This document shows, piece after piece, positions 63,796 through 64,000 of a stretch of 64,000 nucleotides of DNA. The DNA is taken from contig JBAXGN010000011.1 in assembly GCA_037139415.1 (NCBI GenBank), positions 1 through 64,000 on the forward strand, read 5' to 3'. A program made the translations under genes and the position numbers. The notes under the pieces were generated by a model. The model searched no databases. It saw only the letters and a list, made by a program, of their open reading frames with translations, and was not told the origin of the DNA. This DNA is from Verrucomicrobiota bacterium (lineage in GTDB: Bacteria > Verrucomicrobiota > Verrucomicrobiia > Limisphaerales > Fontisphaeraceae). Each line of letters opens with the position of its first letter. The stretch's first letter is position 1.

Positions 63796-64000
63796 AAGGA
63801 ATTTGCTTTTTTGAGCCATACAGACCTCCTATCGCCGGACTGGCCGCGATGCGGTTAGCAAGGTCAGGGAGCCAGCGAAAGGGCGAGGAGCGATGGGGAA
63901 GAGGGATATTGGGCGTAAAAACATGCTGCTGAGAGAGGTTGTCGGATGTAAAAAAAAGGACTATGGTGATTCCGAACTGTGATCGCTACTCCGTCAAAGA

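Noticed and set aside
63796-64000. Possible start of another gene at the right edge
   Set aside because: No start codon with a supported frame or Shine-Dalgarno is seen in the final 205 bp.

Overview
The window most likely comes from a member of the Verrucomicrobiota (Pedosphaera/Limisphaera-like soil or freshwater lineages). This is inferred from gene content, not from a marker gene. The clues are PEP-CTERM surface proteins, a TIGR03790-type protein, very large secreted BspA-type leucine-rich-repeat proteins carrying C-terminal modules typical of the phylum, RCC1 propellers, many polysaccharide-degrading enzymes, weak ribosome-binding sites, and short dispersed noncoding repeats. No rRNA, tRNA, CRISPR array or intact transposon was seen.

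Layout. 0-13 kb: a GH28 pectinase-like enzyme, a secreted LRR/Ig protein, a stand-alone fucose-1-phosphate guanylyltransferase-like gene divergent from an AraC regulator, a secreted alpha/beta hydrolase, and a coupled three-gene signalling unit (membrane coiled-coil protein, REC-PAS-PP2C phosphatase, GT2/TPR glycosyltransferase). 13-19 kb: respiratory genes, namely a monoheme cytochrome c, then a tetraheme cytochrome, a Tat-exported 4x[4Fe-4S] protein and a NrfD/PsrC membrane subunit, followed by a flavoprotein with an unusual cysteine cluster. 19-22.6 kb: a GH128-like gene with no normal start codon, a membrane/TPR-like gene and a PEP-CTERM gene, all leftward.

23.6-37.1 kb is the most unusual region. 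A 1,819-residue surface protein (LamG, three seven-bladed RCC1 propellers, a TIGR03790-like C-terminus) is followed 6 bp later by a tightly coupled tandem array of eleven full-length-sized PEP-CTERM paralogs (one frameshifted) plus one truncated fragment. Signal peptides, central domains and C-terminal anchors are shared in different combinations, so the array looks like a recombining, diversifying family of surface proteins. It lies between partial duplications of neighbouring genes.

38-44.5 kb: a giant (about 2,090-residue) BspA-type LRR protein. 45-53 kb: sialate O-acetylesterase, GH10 xylanase, a dihydroxy-acid dehydratase with a foreign domain inserted between its two halves, a triple-discoidin secreted protein and a small phosphodiesterase. 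53-54.8 kb: a cupin-type gene and a PilZ-like gene. 54.9-63.8 kb: a complete Kdp potassium-uptake locus (small membrane ORF, kdpF, kdpA with a repeat insertion, kdpB, kdpC, two small ORFs, kdpD, kdpE).

Taken together, the window encodes plant and microbial polysaccharide breakdown, a diversified cell-surface repertoire, a quinone-linked electron-transfer module and potassium homeostasis.
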